This document shows, in pieces, positions 12,025 through 24,524 of a stretch of 64,000 nucleotides of DNA (its first letter is position 1; the number at the start of each line of letters is the position of its first letter). The notes under the pieces were generated by a model. That model ran no database searches. It saw only the letters and a program-made list of their open reading frames with translations, and was not told the DNA's origin. The DNA comes from Hysterangium stoloniferum (taxonomy: Eukaryota; Basidiomycota; Agaricomycetes; Hysterangiales; Hysterangiaceae): assembly GCA_015178975.1 (NCBI GenBank), contig WHVD01000047.1, positions 542,382 through 606,381 on the forward strand. The letters are read 5' to 3'. The translations under genes were made by a program, and so were the position numbers.

Positions 12025-15000
12025 ATGTCTTTACTTGCTAATCTTCCTGGAGCTAAGAACATTGTCAAAGCCGCGGTACATATTGTTACTTTTATAGCAC
12101 TTCTGTCCCGCTTATTCGTATTTTTATTATTTAGGGGAACAGTCTCGACAAGATCGAGAAAAAAGCAGATGCTCTTCATAACGCTTTCCTGCACGTCAAT
12201 GTTCGAGATGCCGATGTAGATTATGATGCTCCCCAGTCTAAGGCTGCACAAATTGTCGATGCTTTCAGGGATCAAGTGCCTCTTTTTGTTTCGCTGATAT
12301 TGCAATATTTTTGACCGTCGCCCATTCCTCAGGTCAAGAGAGGCAATCCTATCTCCCTGAGTCCACAGGTTATTGTACGTTGCTTTTTAAAGTGCTCTGT
12401 CATAGCTATTACACACACTTTTTAGCCTGCTCTCATCGATGCTCTCAAGAATTCGAAAGCCATTGATGATCGTAAAATGCTGGTATACAAATTGTCCACA
12501 TATCACCTCAGATCCAACCTAACTTCTATGCAACAGCTCGAGCATGCTTTGGTATTCCTTTCTCGCCTTCCTGACAGCGCTTTGGCTACCAAGTTAACTG
12601 CTGATGTCATTGAACTCTGTTTGTCACGTCGCTTCCTGTCCAAACTGTCCATCTCACCAAAAATCTCCAGTGTATTATGACCTTCCTCATCCGCCTGCAA
12701 CTTATATGGGAGCCCAATACCGCTGGCGTACAGCCGATGGCGGCTACAACAATGTCAATGTTCCCGACCTGGGCAGGGCTGGTACGCCCTATAGTCGCAG
12801 CGTGCAGGCTCAAAACCCACTCGTCCTGTCCGAGCTTCCTGACCCAGAATTGGTCTACCAAGCCTTGCTCAAACGAGACGAAGTATGTGCCAGATTCACA
12901 CCTGTTCTTTTCTTCATAATAAGTGGATCGTATGTCAATAGTACAAGGAGCATCCCGCTGGATTGTCCAGTCTCATGTTTGGATTCGCTGCACTAGTAAT
13001 CCACAGTATCTTCCGCACCGACTTCCAGAACTGGAGCATTAATCAAACTTCTTCATATGTTGATCTTGCGCCCTTGTACGGAAACGACCAGGCTACTCAA
13101 GATTCCGTTCGTACGTCCCCCAAGGATGGTCGTGGTACTCTGAAGCCAGATACTTTTGCCGAGGATCGTCTCTTGCTATTGCCCCCAGCTACTGCTGCAA
13201 TCCTGGTTCTATTTAACAGGAATCGTGAGTAATTAAAATGAGAAACATTTACTAAATAACGACGTCTTGTCCGTCATAGACAATGTATGCGTCACTACAC
13301 TTCGCCCTTTGATCTTTTCAAACTAATTATCCAAACAGTACATAGCCCAAAAGCTCCTCGAGATCAACGAATCTGACACCTGGGTTTCCCCGGATGAACT
13401 CGTCGGTAACGACAAGGCTAAAGACCGCGCAACCCAAGACGAAGAGATCTTCCAGACTACCCGTCTTATCAACGCCGCCTGGTTTGCACAGGTCGTTTTC
13501 TCGGATTATTTCTCAAGCATTTTGGGTCTAGTTAGGGATGGCAGTTCGTGGACTTTGGCGCCGTTTGGGGTGAGTTGCTGGTTATTGAGCCATCTTTATT
13601 ACTGGTTTTCTTTGTTTTCTGTGTCCTGGAATATTGATCTAGATGCTCTCATAGGAAATCCGAAGGCCCGATCATACCATGGTTGAGCGTGGGCAGGGTA
13701 ATAGTGTCAGTATCGAGGTGTGTGTTTTTCGATCATCCTATTTCAAAGCCCGTACTTCCCTTTTTCATTACAGTTTAACCTTCTCTACCGCTGGCACCCC
13801 ACCATGTCGGAATGGGACGAAAAATGGACTGAAGGGGTCTTCGAGAAGATCTTCCAAGGTAAACCATATGACCAGATCACCATACAAGACTTCGGTAGTG
13901 CCATGCGGGCTGTGAAACAGCAAGAAAGCCCGGAGCCTTCAGATTGGGAATTTGGCGAGTAAGAGGCTTCGCAGCCACCTTTAGTCTAAACTTCTGTCTG
14001 ATTTGTGCATTTTCGTTGTTGTAGCATCAAACGTGATCCCAATGATGAGAAGCGTTTCAAAGACGAAGATTTGGCGCGGATCTTGAAAGACTCGTGCGCC
14101 CCTTTTGAAACTGTGTCATCATACGATGTTATTAACTCAATGGCTTGTAATGCTGCAGGAACTCGCGTCCTGCTTCCGCTTTCAAGGCTCGCGGTAGCCC
14201 TCCGGTGATGCGTATAATTGAGATTATGGGAATTAACCAAGCTCGTACATGGGGTGCTTGCTCGCTGAACGATTTCAGAAGGGTATGTCTATTCCGCTTG
14301 CCCCGGCAAGGATGGATATTAACTGATATACTCTGGAATAGTTCTTGCAGCTCAAGCGTAAGCATCGCCGTTGTCGTATTTGAGAGTTTCTCACGTTTCA
14401 TCATAGCCTATGAAAGCTTTGAGGAGTGGAACGTACGCGCTATCTTCCATTGTCGTTTTTGAGTCGTATATTGACGTGAATGGTAATAGCCCGACAAAGA
14501 GATTGCAAACACGGCCCGCAAGTTGTATGGCGATATTGAGCGCCTCGAGCTCTACGTACGCCCTTTCTCTTTTTTCTTCTTGCTATAATGTTTGAACTCG
14601 TCCATAGCCTGGGCTGCAAGCAGAGGAAACTAAACCAGTAAGTGCCACTTGTCCCTTGTCAGTGACGCGATCGGGCTGTCACTTACTGTTCTTTGTAAAC
14701 CAGGTTGAGCCTGGTGCAGGTCTCTGCCCTCCTTACACCACTTCTCGTGCCATTCTCGCAGGTTTGAAAAAATTATACCCCGTTATCATTGAGCATACTT
14801 CGTCTAAACTAGTTATAGATGCCATCGCTCTTACTCGTGGCGATCGCTTCTTCACAGCAGATTTCACACCCGCGAATCTCACTGCATGGGGTTTCCAAGA
14901 CTGTCAGCGCGACACCACCAATGCTGGGTTTGGTAGCATGCTAGGACGACGTGCGTAACCCATTTCTCTCATGCAGGGAAGCAATGATGTTCATGTGTGA

Positions 15001-16938
15001 CCTGTTTGTCATTATATTTATCAGTCCTACTCCGCACACTCCCACACGACTATACCGAGAACAGCACATTCACGTGGTTCCCGCTTATGACCCCCGAGGC
15101 AATGGAGAAGAACCTCACAAAGCTAGGGATCGCGGATAAGTACTCCTTTGATCGTCCCGGTCGTGCGCCTGGCCCGCATATAGTCGAGTCGTACGCAGCG
15201 GTCAATTCGATCGTCCGTGATCGCGCTACGTTCCATACTCCGTATGTTCCCCGTGTCCAGCAGATATTTGAGAATCATGCTAGTGGGTATGTTGTTTTGT
15301 TGCTTTTGGGTTGGACTTTATCCTCAAATTATGTGCGATGCTAGATACTTGGCGAGTTTGAACGACCCCGAACAACACAAGGCAGACTCTGAACTGCTCA
15401 TCAATTCATTGGGGAACGATGCCTCGGCTATGGAGAAGGCTGAGCAGTTCTACTTTGACACGACACAGGCTTTGATAAAGCAGAAGAGCTTCACTCTTTC
15501 TGGAAGTGCTGGTTACAGCGTGGATCTTGTCGTACGTTCTCCTAGATTCCATTCTTATATTCAATTACTTTAATAACATGCCTTGCTCAGGGCGAGGTAC
15601 TAAACCTCGTTCCGGTGCACTTTGCAGCTACGGCTATTGTGAGTTATTTTATATTTTATATTTAATGTAGTCCTATGCATCTAATTACGGTACACAGGCT
15701 GGTCTCCCGTTGAAGACAGAAACAACACCGCGTGGCATCTACACGGAGCATGAATTGCAACAAATGCTCCGTGATGTCTTCTCATACGTCTTTTTCGAAG
15801 TTGAGGCAGCGAAGAAGATGCGCGCGGAACATTTTGCAGGGTTGCACACTCAAGAGCTCTTGGGTTACATCAAGACCAATGTTAAGAACATCGGACAGAC
15901 CGTATGTTTACATTGCCCTTGATAGAGATAATGTAGTGGAGACTGACTTTTACCTGATAGGGTTTCTTCCACAGTCTTGCTGAGTTCTTTTCTAGTGGAT
16001 CGACGGCTGAGCCTTCTTTGGACTTTATGCAAAAGCTGGTAGCCAGTAAGAAATCGCGTGATGAGGTTGTGAATAATGTCTTCGCCGTGGTCCTCCTTTC
16101 GAGTGTAGAGTATGCGCAGGGTGAGCCTTATTTCTTTCCAAGATGCTTTTTGATCTTATATCGTGCCTAGCTCTCGTAAATGTTGTTGCCTTCTACCTGG
16201 ATGGCGAAGGCGCCACTCATAGGAAGAACATTGAGACTCTGGCGACGGTAACTGGACCAGCAGCCGATGCTCAGCTCCGTGGATACGTCCGTGAAGCATT
16301 GCGTATGTTCTATTTATATTGTACTCTCTGCTTGCTGACCAGCCATCCCAGGCTTGGACCCTTCGCTCCGTGGCACAATGCGTGAGTACTACCAAAAGGA
16401 CCTTTTCGGGCTTGACTTGACTTAATAAAACTGTAGGCCATTCTCAGGCGGATTTCAATGCACATGGCGTGCAGATCCCTAAAGATCAACCTGTGTTCTT
16501 GAGTTTTGTCAAGGCAAATGCAGATGTCAGTCTTTCCATCGCCTGTTGCAATATCAACGAAATACTGACCGGGATCTCCCAGACATCTGCCTTCTCAAAC
16601 CCTGATGATGTTGATCCTACGAGGAAACACGACGGAATTTTATCTTTGTTAGATGTCGTGGAAGGGTATGCATACTAGCCATTACCATGGCATTTTGTCA
16701 TTATAAAGCTGACAAAACCCCACATAGTGCTCTCGGCGGCAAGTTTGTTGAATCCACCATGGCCCAAGTTCTTAAAGTAGTCTTCGGATTGAAGAACCTC
16801 CGCCCTGGGCCGGGTGTTACCGGCAAGTTGAAGAGACTCACTACCACACTGTACGGAACGACATACTACCAATACTTGGATGCCAAACGCGAACTTGCAC
16901 CCTGGGCAAAATCTATGATTGTGCAATATGATGCATGA
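12025..16938 (+). CDS. ppo: Psi-producing oxygenase (fatty acid dioxygenase + P450-like domain, linoleate diol synthase family)
   Basis: This is a haem peroxidase-type dioxygenase that makes hydroperoxy-linoleate (oxylipin precursor), fused to a P450 domain that in relatives isomerises it. I resolve 29 exons. Boundaries are GT-AG with frame kept throughout, and the CDS is 3300 nt (1099 aa), normal for Ppo proteins. Exons include 12025-12075, 12135-12275, 12942-13224, the 5-nt 13280-13284, 13339-13569, 13774-13958, a 16-nt exon at 14342-14357, 15025-15286, 15698-15901, 16437-16525, 16583-16665 and 16728-16938. Landmarks: distal His216 in 'VIHSIFRT', His290-Asn291 encoded by the microexon, and Tyr394/His397 in YRWH (tyrosyl-radical Tyr and proximal haem His). 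The P450 part has ExxR at 960-963 (EALR). At the haem-thiolate position the family Cys-Leu-Gly becomes Ala1031-Leu-Gly. Peroxidase activity is expected; P450 isomerase activity is doubtful. Confidence 0.93.
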
Positions 16939-17984
16939 TCGTGTAATAGTTACATCTTGGATGACCCTGATGACCTATATATATACTCAATGAAAACTAG
17001 TTACGCAATGGTTAATTTTTTTTCCTGTTCGGTACGGTCGGGTGTGGGTTCGTGAAAAATGTGCTCTTCTGCGAAGCGACATGTGTCTACAGACGCTTGA
17101 AAGCTAAAGCTGACTCAAAAAATGTATATGCGGTGTGCCCTTGATAATGCTTCTATTAATCCTGGGCACATTTAAAAAAAACAACAGGCCCTTTGTAGAG
17201 AGTATATGGTATGAAGAAAACAGACAAAGTTAAGTTCAAATTACTAAGCTGCTGTAAAGTACCACATGAGCATCCATTGAATAAACTATGTCTAGTATAG
17301 TATAATCAAAAAGAGTGCAGCAAGACCATGAGTGTCCTCAATGGCTTGCAACACAATATTAACAAATTCCAACATGCCTACTTTGCATGTCATTGAGGTG
17401 CCAGGGCAGATCCATGCTCAACAGATCCATGCTCACTAAATACAAAATAAACACTTTTAACATAAAACCGATGCACCCACTTGACAAGGCAGTCTGGATA
17501 CACATGACTACCCTTTTTAGAAGCAACTGTTAACAAATGGTGTTCTGATGAAATCTCAGGACTTCATGTAACCTTCAGTAACCAGCATACTGAACACTTC
17601 AGACATGACATGATGTTGTGATTCAGGCCCACACGTTCTCTCCCTTTGTTCCCGTTCACCCCATTGTTCCCTTTGTTTGTTCTCTGTGCTCATTGTTCCC
17701 TTAGTGCCCATTGTTACCTATGATCTATTGTTACCTATGCCCTAGTTTTTCCCTTTTGTGTCGCCTCCCACTATTGTTCGCAATTGCACTTAAATACATG
17801 CGAATCGACATCAGATACCTCAGTCGAGTTACTCTCTACGAGTCGACTGAGGTATGTTGTTCTTTCACTAACTACTAGACAAGATACTGACTCTATAGTA
17901 GATACTATCTGTTCTAGGTACTTATTTAATCTGAGTCGAGTTACTCTCTACGAGTTGACTGAGATACTATCTGTTCTAGTTATT
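16939..17984. other. Gene-free, dispersed-repeat sequence
   Basis: The stretch 17190-17500 resembles 28785-29034 (shared features: 'CTAAGCTGxTGTAAAGTAC', 'CAATGGCTTGCAA', 'GTCATTGAGGTG', 'GCACCCACTTGACA'), so both are copies of one unnamed dispersed repeat. The stretch 17640-17760 is rich in 'CCATTGTTCCC'-like tracts. A palindromic motif CTCAGTCGA...TCGACTGAG occurs twice (from 17819 and about 17931), followed by a shared GATACTATCTGTTCTAG. No ORF is supported. Confidence 0.5.
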
Positions 17985-18654
17985 ACACATGAATCAGATT
18001 TTCTTCAATTAAGTTGAATAATAATTGTAATATATTCTACAAAACCAAATGCAGAAGCCTCATTCAATGAAGTATAGATTTGCCCTGTTGATGAAGTGAG
18101 AGGCTAATACCAGTCACGAAAGCTCACAGATGTTAGTGTTGAAGAGTTTTGATGATCACATAAGATAAGATTGAGAGTGGATTAATAATACAAACAATTA
18201 ATGTACAGTGGACAGATTTTCTGACTGAGATCCTTCACTCTTCTCATTGCCCTTTTATGCCTTTCTTCATTAAACTATGATGAAACTATGACCTATGAAT
18301 GAAATCACATATGATGTTGAAATGAGACAAGTTGAATGTATGTTGAATGTTTGTCAAATAAATTTGAGGGTGTCAAAAATGTCAAATAGAATGTCAAGTC
18401 AGAGTTTTTGTCAAAGATGAATTGATGTGTTTGTTGAAATTAGAGTGCAGGTATGCATCAGTACGTCGTGGATGTGAACAAAAAGCGTTAGTATTACTAA
18501 GCAACTATACAGTAGTTACTAATCTATATACAAAAGAATGCAAGATTACTAATTATATATATCATATTTCAACAGTGTTGAAGATGAGTCAAAGAGTTGT
18601 CAAAAGTTACCTTGAATATTTTGTGGCAATGTTATGACTGTGACAGTTGTGACA
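17985..18654 (-). mobile_element. Highly decayed LTR-E copy (antisense) with an internal insertion
   Basis: The order of blocks matches LTR E read on the minus strand ('GAAGTATA..TTTGCCCTGTTGATGAAGT.AGAGGCTA', 'GCCCTTTTATGC.TTTCTTCAT', final GACAGTTGTGACA at 18654). Nearly every CpG has become TpG or CpA. Roughly 200 bp of unrelated AT-rich sequence interrupts it near 18400-18570. Confidence 0.6.
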
Positions 18655-18823
18655 AGACACCCTTCCCTTTGTTTTTGGGCTAGTCCCATACTCCCTCTAC
18701 ATTTTCTTCAACCATACTTGCATCTTATTCCTTTTTTTGTTGAATGAGTAATGGTTGACCTGGATATATTAATATCTTACTGATGACTAATCATCTCAGT
18801 AGTAACTGGTTCTTAATAGAACT

Positions 18824-18854
18824 ACTCTTAATGGGTTAAGAGCACTAGACATGT
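18824..18854 (+). pseudogene. tRNA-Thr-like remnant, 5' portion (split by element C)
   Basis: The D-arm-like hairpin CTCTTAA-TGGG-TTAAGAG is followed by GCACTAGACATGT. Joined to 26692 onwards across the LTR-C element (TSD CATGT) it reads like a tRNA-Thr(UGU): GCACTAGAC, then TGTAATCC, then a perfect T arm. A T-to-A change just before the anticodon and poor anticodon-stem pairing argue that it was already a tRNA-derived or decayed sequence. Confidence 0.45.
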
Positions 18855-19328
18855 TGTGAAGAGTGGCGGAAGTTCTGACCGTTCTATATATGAAGAAATG
18901 AGTAGAAAGGAAGGATATTGACCTATTCGGTGCAATATAAGAGAAAGTGAGAGAAGGAGCATGAGATGACGAAGGAGTCAACGAGTGCGATGGTTCGAGT
19001 GGAGGCCTCGACTGTTATAGTTTGAGGCCTGAAGTGTTCAGTAGTTCAGATATTGCTACCTATGTAGTAGCTGACACGTTACCCTGATCACCGCTCGTAG
19101 TAGACCTAGTTTATGTCTTACGAGTGGTGGTTCTTGGGTAAAAGTGTGTCTGAGTTCTAATTGGTGCTGAGTGCACCCACAAGTATACACAATGCTTCAA
19201 ACTTATGAAATATGCAATATTCGAAGAATATGAAAGATAGAAAAATATGAATAGAATATGTAAAATATAAATAAAATAAAAGGAGTGTTTTACCACAATG
19301 AAACTGTGGTAAAAGCATACTCCTCACA
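18855..19328 (-). repeat. LTR C, full copy (3' LTR of the satellite element)
   Basis: 474 bp, TGTGAAGAG...CTCCTCACA. It contains TTCTATATATGAAG and, near one end, a perfect 10-bp inverted repeat TTTTACCACA...TGTGGTAAAA. It matches 26359-26686, 27618-28007 and 37447-38765. Confidence 0.85.
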
Positions 19329-20399
19329 GTGCCCCCCAGTTCGAAGGGATGTGCTATACGAAGTTCTGGAAAGCTTCGGGGATGCCCCCTAGGTGTCTTG
19401 TGTGGAGCCCCCCAAACTGCAAGGTGCCAAGACCCCAGTATTCGAAGAGAGGTTGGTGGGTTTAGGGGCAGTAAGGAAAGATGTCAATGTGGAAAAAGGG
19501 AGGGAAGGGAAGGGGAAAAAAATAGATCCATTCTTTTCCTTCAGTCCCTAGTCGAGCACTCCTTCAGTCCTGAAATCCTTTGAACCGCAAATGGACCACT
19601 CAATAGCCTCCTAGACACTGTCACATTGCTTCCTTCTGGGACATGGGGTGTTCCTCATAGTAGATGTCCTGTAGGTGGACAGGCTGTCGCATAACTTGTT
19701 GGGCAGTGTATCTTGGGATTAGGAGGGTAGGCTGTCATTAGAGTCCATTGGAATCACCTCCTCCTTAAATGAATGCTGGAGGAGGTTCATGATGCTTCAC
19801 TGTGGCCAGATAGTGTAAGGCTCGGAGTTAGGATCTTCCCATGCTGCTAGTCTATGAGACCTAGCAGCATACACGATGCTGTGAGCCTTCCTGGCCAGGA
19901 TGTATACTCTATACCCCCTATACCGCCCCCCATTTGCGATATTGTTGTTCCACGGCAATCTCGCAAATTAACCATTGTCGTGTACAGTTAGGTTGCAGTC
20001 TGTGTTCCCAAAAGGTCTAGCCAATGGCAGGTCTAGAAAGTGTCCATAAATGCTGCGAGTAGGTGGGCAAGTCTGGAGGAAAAAGAAAAAATCACGAAAT
20101 TGACTGAGTTCAGTATGATTGTAATAATGAACCCGAATACAGCACTTGAGTTGGGTGTGTACGCATTCCTCGCTCCAAAATCCCAACACAGGCACATAAC
20201 CGCTTCTCCTGCCCCTGTCGAGGCCGAATTTGACATCACAAGTCATGCCTATTGAAAATGCGTGTTGTCACTGTGCCTAACGAAAGCACACGAACTGAAA
20301 TCGAAAGTCAGGTCACATAGTTCTGTCCAGACGTATCTGATCTAGGTGCTGCCCTGCGAGTGATCAAACCTCTTGCAGCTAGTGAACCACCAACAAAAG

Positions 20400-21190
20400 T
20401 AAAGTGAAGGGGATGGAGGGGAAAGAGTCCCTGTCTGTTGGCGAGATGTTGTCAGGGCATGGTGTTGCACAACCAGAGGGCTACAAGCACATCAACATGT
20501 GTGAGAAGCACACTCGTGAATTCGACTGCGAGTGACGAGTACATTGACATGACTCGTGAATTCCACTGGAAGTCTGTGTTCATCAGCGAAGTTGTTGAGG
20601 TGTGGTGTTGCGTGGCCAGTGAGCTACGAGCGCATCGATGCAACTCGCAAACTCGACCTTAGAGTGTGCCACCATCATTGTTGCATCGTCATGGACGTTG
20701 CACACCTTCCTGACACTCGTACTACGACGTCAACCTGGACCGCCACTGCACCTTGTTGAAAGGTGTGCGCTGCACTGAACCCAAACCCAAACTTGTGGAT
20801 GCCTTGTTGCAAAGCGTCGCACACCAAACTTGAACCGAACCTGCACACCTTGTTGAACAATGCTGCATATGATGGACGGGTAACTGGGCATTCGTGATGA
20901 GTTCCGTGTACCCAGGAGGGGAAAGAGCCCGTGTCCATTGGCGAAATACTGTCAGGGCACGGTGTTGCGCGGCCAGAGGGCTACAGGTGCATCGATGGGT
21001 GTGAAAAGGACACTCGTGAATTTGACCGTGAGCGATGAGCGCATCAACGCAACTCGCAAATTCGACCACAAACGACGAGTGCGTTGACGTGGCTTGTGAA
21101 CTCCATTAGAAGTCAGCATCCATCGGTGAGGTCATTGAGGCATGGTGTTGTGCAGCCTGTGAGCTACAAGCACATCAATGTAGTGTATCT
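20400..21190. repeat. Degenerate tandem duplication of about 0.5 kb
   Basis: Sequence from about 20410 (GGGGAAAGAGTCCCTGT, GTCAGGGCATGGTGTTGC, CCAGAGGGCTACA, CACTCGTGAATT) recurs from about 20918 with the same block order and many substitutions. Further echoes ('GCTGCACTGAACCC', 'TTGTTGCAA.GC.TC') appear at 20765-20840 and 23050-23120. No gene is supported. Confidence 0.65.
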
Positions 21191-21420
21191 TCAAGCTGTG
21201 CCCCCACACCGCATTTGCGCACCCGTGTAGCACAAGTTGTGCACTCATGTAGCCCAGTCGCACAGTCGCACGATCACACAGTCACACCATTGTACAGTTG
21301 CATCGTCACGCACCCGTGCAGCGCAGTCGTGCGGTCACACACTCGTACAGTGTGATCACGCAGTCACGTACTTGTGCAGCGCGGTCGTGCGGTCGTGAAC
21401 TCTTGCAGCGCAGTCACGCA

Positions 21421-22805
21421 GTTGCACCTTCGTGCAGTTGCACCTTCGTGCAGTTGCACCTTCGTGCAGTTGCACCTTCGTGCAGTTGCACCTTCGTGCA
21501 GTTGCACCTTCGTGCAGTTGCACCTTCGTGCAGTTGCACCTTCGTGCAGTTGCACCTTCGTGCAGTTGCACCTTCGTGCAGTTGCACCTTCGTGCAGTTG
21601 CACCTTCGTGCAGTTGCACCTTCGTGCAGTTGCACCTTCGTGCAGTTGCACCTTCGTGCAGTTGCACCTTCGTGCAGTTGCACCTTCGTGCAGTTGCACC
21701 TTCGTGCAGTTGCACCTTCGTGCAGTTGCACCTTCGTGCAGTTGCACCTTCGTGCAGTTGCACCTTCGTGCAGTTGCACCTTCGTGCAGTTGCACCTTCG
21801 TGCAGTTGCACCTTCGTGCAGTTGCACCTTCGTGCAGTTGCACCTTCGTGCAGTTGCACCTTCGTGCAGTTGCACCTTCGTGCAGTTGCACCTTCGTGCA
21901 GTTGCACCTTCGTGCAGTTGCACCGTCGTGCAGTTGCACCGTCGTGCAGTTGCACCGTCGTGCAGTTGCACCGTCGTGCAGTTGCACCGTCGTGCAGTTG
22001 CACCGTCGTGCAGTTGCACCGTCGTGCAGTTGCACCGTCGTGCAGTTGCACCGTCGTGCAGTTGCACCGTCGTGCAGTTGCACCGTCGTGCAGTTGCACC
22101 GTCGTGCAGTTGCACCGTCGTGCAGTTGCACCGTCGTGCAGTTGCACCGTCGTGCAGTTGCACCGTCGTGCAGTTGCACCGTCGTGCAGTTGCACCGTCG
22201 TGCAGTTGCACCGTCGTGCAGTTGCACCGTCGTGCAGTTGCACCGTCGTGCAGTTGCACCGTCGTGCACGTCGTGCAGTTGCACCGTCGTGCAGTTGCAC
22301 CGTCGTGCAGTTGCACCGTCGTGCAGTTGCACCGTCGTGCAGTTGCACCGTCGTGCAGTTGCACCGTCGTGCAGTTGCACCGTCGTGCAGTTGCACCGTC
22401 GTGCAGTTGCACCGTCGTGCAGTTGCACCGTCGTGCAGTTGCACCGTCGTGCAGTTGCACCGTCGTGCAGTTGCACCGTCGTGCAGTTGCACCGTCGTGC
22501 AGTTGCACCGTCGTGCAGTTGCACCGTCGTGCAGTTGCACCGTCGTGCAGTTGCACCGTCGTGCAGTTGCACCGTCGTGCAGTTGCACCGTCGTGCAGTT
22601 GCACCGTCGTGCAGTTGCACCGTCGTGCAGTTGCACCGTCGTGCAGTTGCACCGTCGTGCAGTTGCACCGTCGTGCAGTTGCACCGTCGTGCAGTTGCAC
22701 CGTCGTGCAGTTGCACCGTCGTGCAGTTGCACCGTCGTGCAGTTGCACCGTCGTGCAGTTGCACCGTCGTGCAGTTGCACCGTCGTGCAGTTGCACCGTC
22801 GTGCA
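21421..22805. repeat. 16-bp satellite, 86 units in two homogeneous blocks
   Basis: The unit is GTTGCACC[T/G]TCGTGCA. Units 1-31 (21421-21916) all have T at position 9; the next 55 (21917-22805) all have G. The only irregularity is a 9-bp partial unit at 22269-22277. Because 16 is not a multiple of 3 and no stop arises in any phase, all six frames are open for more than 450 codons; these are not genes. Confidence 0.97.
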
Positions 22806-22873
22806 GTTTCATGCAGTGTGGTCGTGTGGTCGCGCACTTGCGCACTCGTGCAGTGCAGTCGCGTATGTGTGCA

Positions 22874-22978
22874 CCCACGCAGTGCCCTTGTGTACCCACG
22901 CAGTGCCCTTGTGTACCCACGCAGTGCCCTTGTGTACCCACGCAGTGCCCTTGTGTACCCACGCAGTGCCCTTGTGTA
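22874..22978. repeat. 21-bp tandem repeat, 5 units
   Basis: Five exact units each beginning CCCACGCAGTGCCC and ending TTGTGTA. It lies 70 bp after the 16-bp satellite. Confidence 0.95.
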
Positions 22979-23930
22979 CCCATAAAGCCGTCAAGTGAAC
23001 GTGCAGCTCAGGGAGGGAGATGTTGGTGCTGTGAAAGTGAGACCCATCATACCTCATTGAACTCTGTGTGCTGCACTGAACCCAGACCTGAACCTGTGGA
23101 CACTCTGTTGCAAGGCATCACAAACCGAATCCGAATCTATGAATGCCTCATTGGAAAGTGTCGCATGCTGAACCCAAGCTGAACTGAACCCGTAAGTTGT
23201 GAAGGTTAGAAAGGCAAAGCTTCGACTATTTCAGTGCGAAGCTTTAACCCTGAGGAAGGATCTTGTTGAACAGTGTGCACCAAACCCATAGGTTGCAAAG
23301 GTCAGAAAGGAAAAGCTTTGACTATTTCAGTACAAAGCTTTAGCAGAGGGGAAGGCTAAGAGAAGGTTGAGATGGTGTGAAGGCTTCGTTATGAGTGACA
23401 CGGCCCTGTGTCCATATGTGTCCACAAGTTTTGGAAGTCAGTCCCTTAGTCTGTTTTGTGCTCGACTGTCGACCTTATATCCTCATCGTTTGGAAGGACT
23501 GGGTAAGGTATGTCCACTTCTCTGGCATCGTCTTGCTCGGTGATGCCATCCACCAACTGACTTGTACACCTGCACAGCACACCCTCAAATCGCCGCACAG
23601 TGTGCCCTCAAACTGCCACGCAGTGCATCCTTGAACCATATCCTTGCCACACTTGGTGCACCTGCACACCCATGCAGCACATCTTCAAGCCACACCCATG
23701 CACCTTCAAACTGTGCCCATGCACTGCACTTGTACACTTGTGCTGCATGCCCTCAAATTCGTCGGACTCAAGAGTAACAAAAGGTGCTGTTTAGAGAAGG
23801 GCGGCGCAAAGCACAGTGGTGCAGTGGCTGAAAAGGAGGACGATGACGGCTGCATCTTGTTGTTGCAGCTGCTTTTCTTGTTCGGTGGTAAGCATGAGTT
23901 CATCCTCCTCGTCTGCGTCATTCTTACGCA

Positions 23931-24524
23931 GTGCACCCACACGCCCACAGTTGTGCACCCACACGCCCGCAGTTGTGCACCCACACGCCCGCAGTTGTGC
24001 ACCCATGCGCCCGCAGTTGTGCACCCATGCGCCCGCAGTTGTGCACCCACGCGCCCGCAGTTGTGCACCCACGCGCCCGCAGTTGTGCACCCACGCGCCC
24101 GCAGTTGTGCACCCACGCGCCTGCAGTTGTGCACCCACGCGCCTGCAGTTGTGCACCCACGCACCCGCAATTGTGCACCCACGCGCCCACAGTTGTGCAC
24201 CCACGCGCCCGCAATTGTGCACCCACGCGCCCGCAATTGTGCACCCACACGCCGGCAGTTGTGCACCCACACGCCGGCAGTTGTGCACCCACACGCCGGC
24301 AGTTGTGCACCCACACGCCGGCAGTTGTGCACCCACGCGCCGGCAGTTGTGCACCCACACGCCGGCAGTTGTGCACCCACGCACCCGCAGTTGTGCACCC
24401 ACGCGCCCGCAGTTGTGCACCCACGCACCCGCAGTTGTGCACCCACGCGCCCGCAGTTGTGCACCCATGCGCCCACAGTTGTGCACCCACGCGCCCACAG
24501 TTGTGCACCCACGCGCCCGCAGTT
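23931..24524. repeat. 22-bp satellite, 27 units
   Basis: Exactly 27 units of 22 bp, each starting GTGCACCCAC and ending CAGTT (or CAATT). A few positions vary (RCGC/ACGC, CCG/CCA/CGG, CTG), and variants are clustered in runs of neighbouring units. No stop codons occur in most frames, so long spurious ORFs appear on both strands. Confidence 0.96.

Noticed and set aside
19111..19296. 61-codon frame identical to one at 26469-26654
   Set aside because: It is repeated because both lie in LTR C; AT-rich, no motif, not a gene.
21298..23182. Open frames of 460-602 codons on both strands
   Set aside because: They are produced by the stop-free 16-bp satellite; all six frames are open at once and the predicted proteins are 16-residue repeats.
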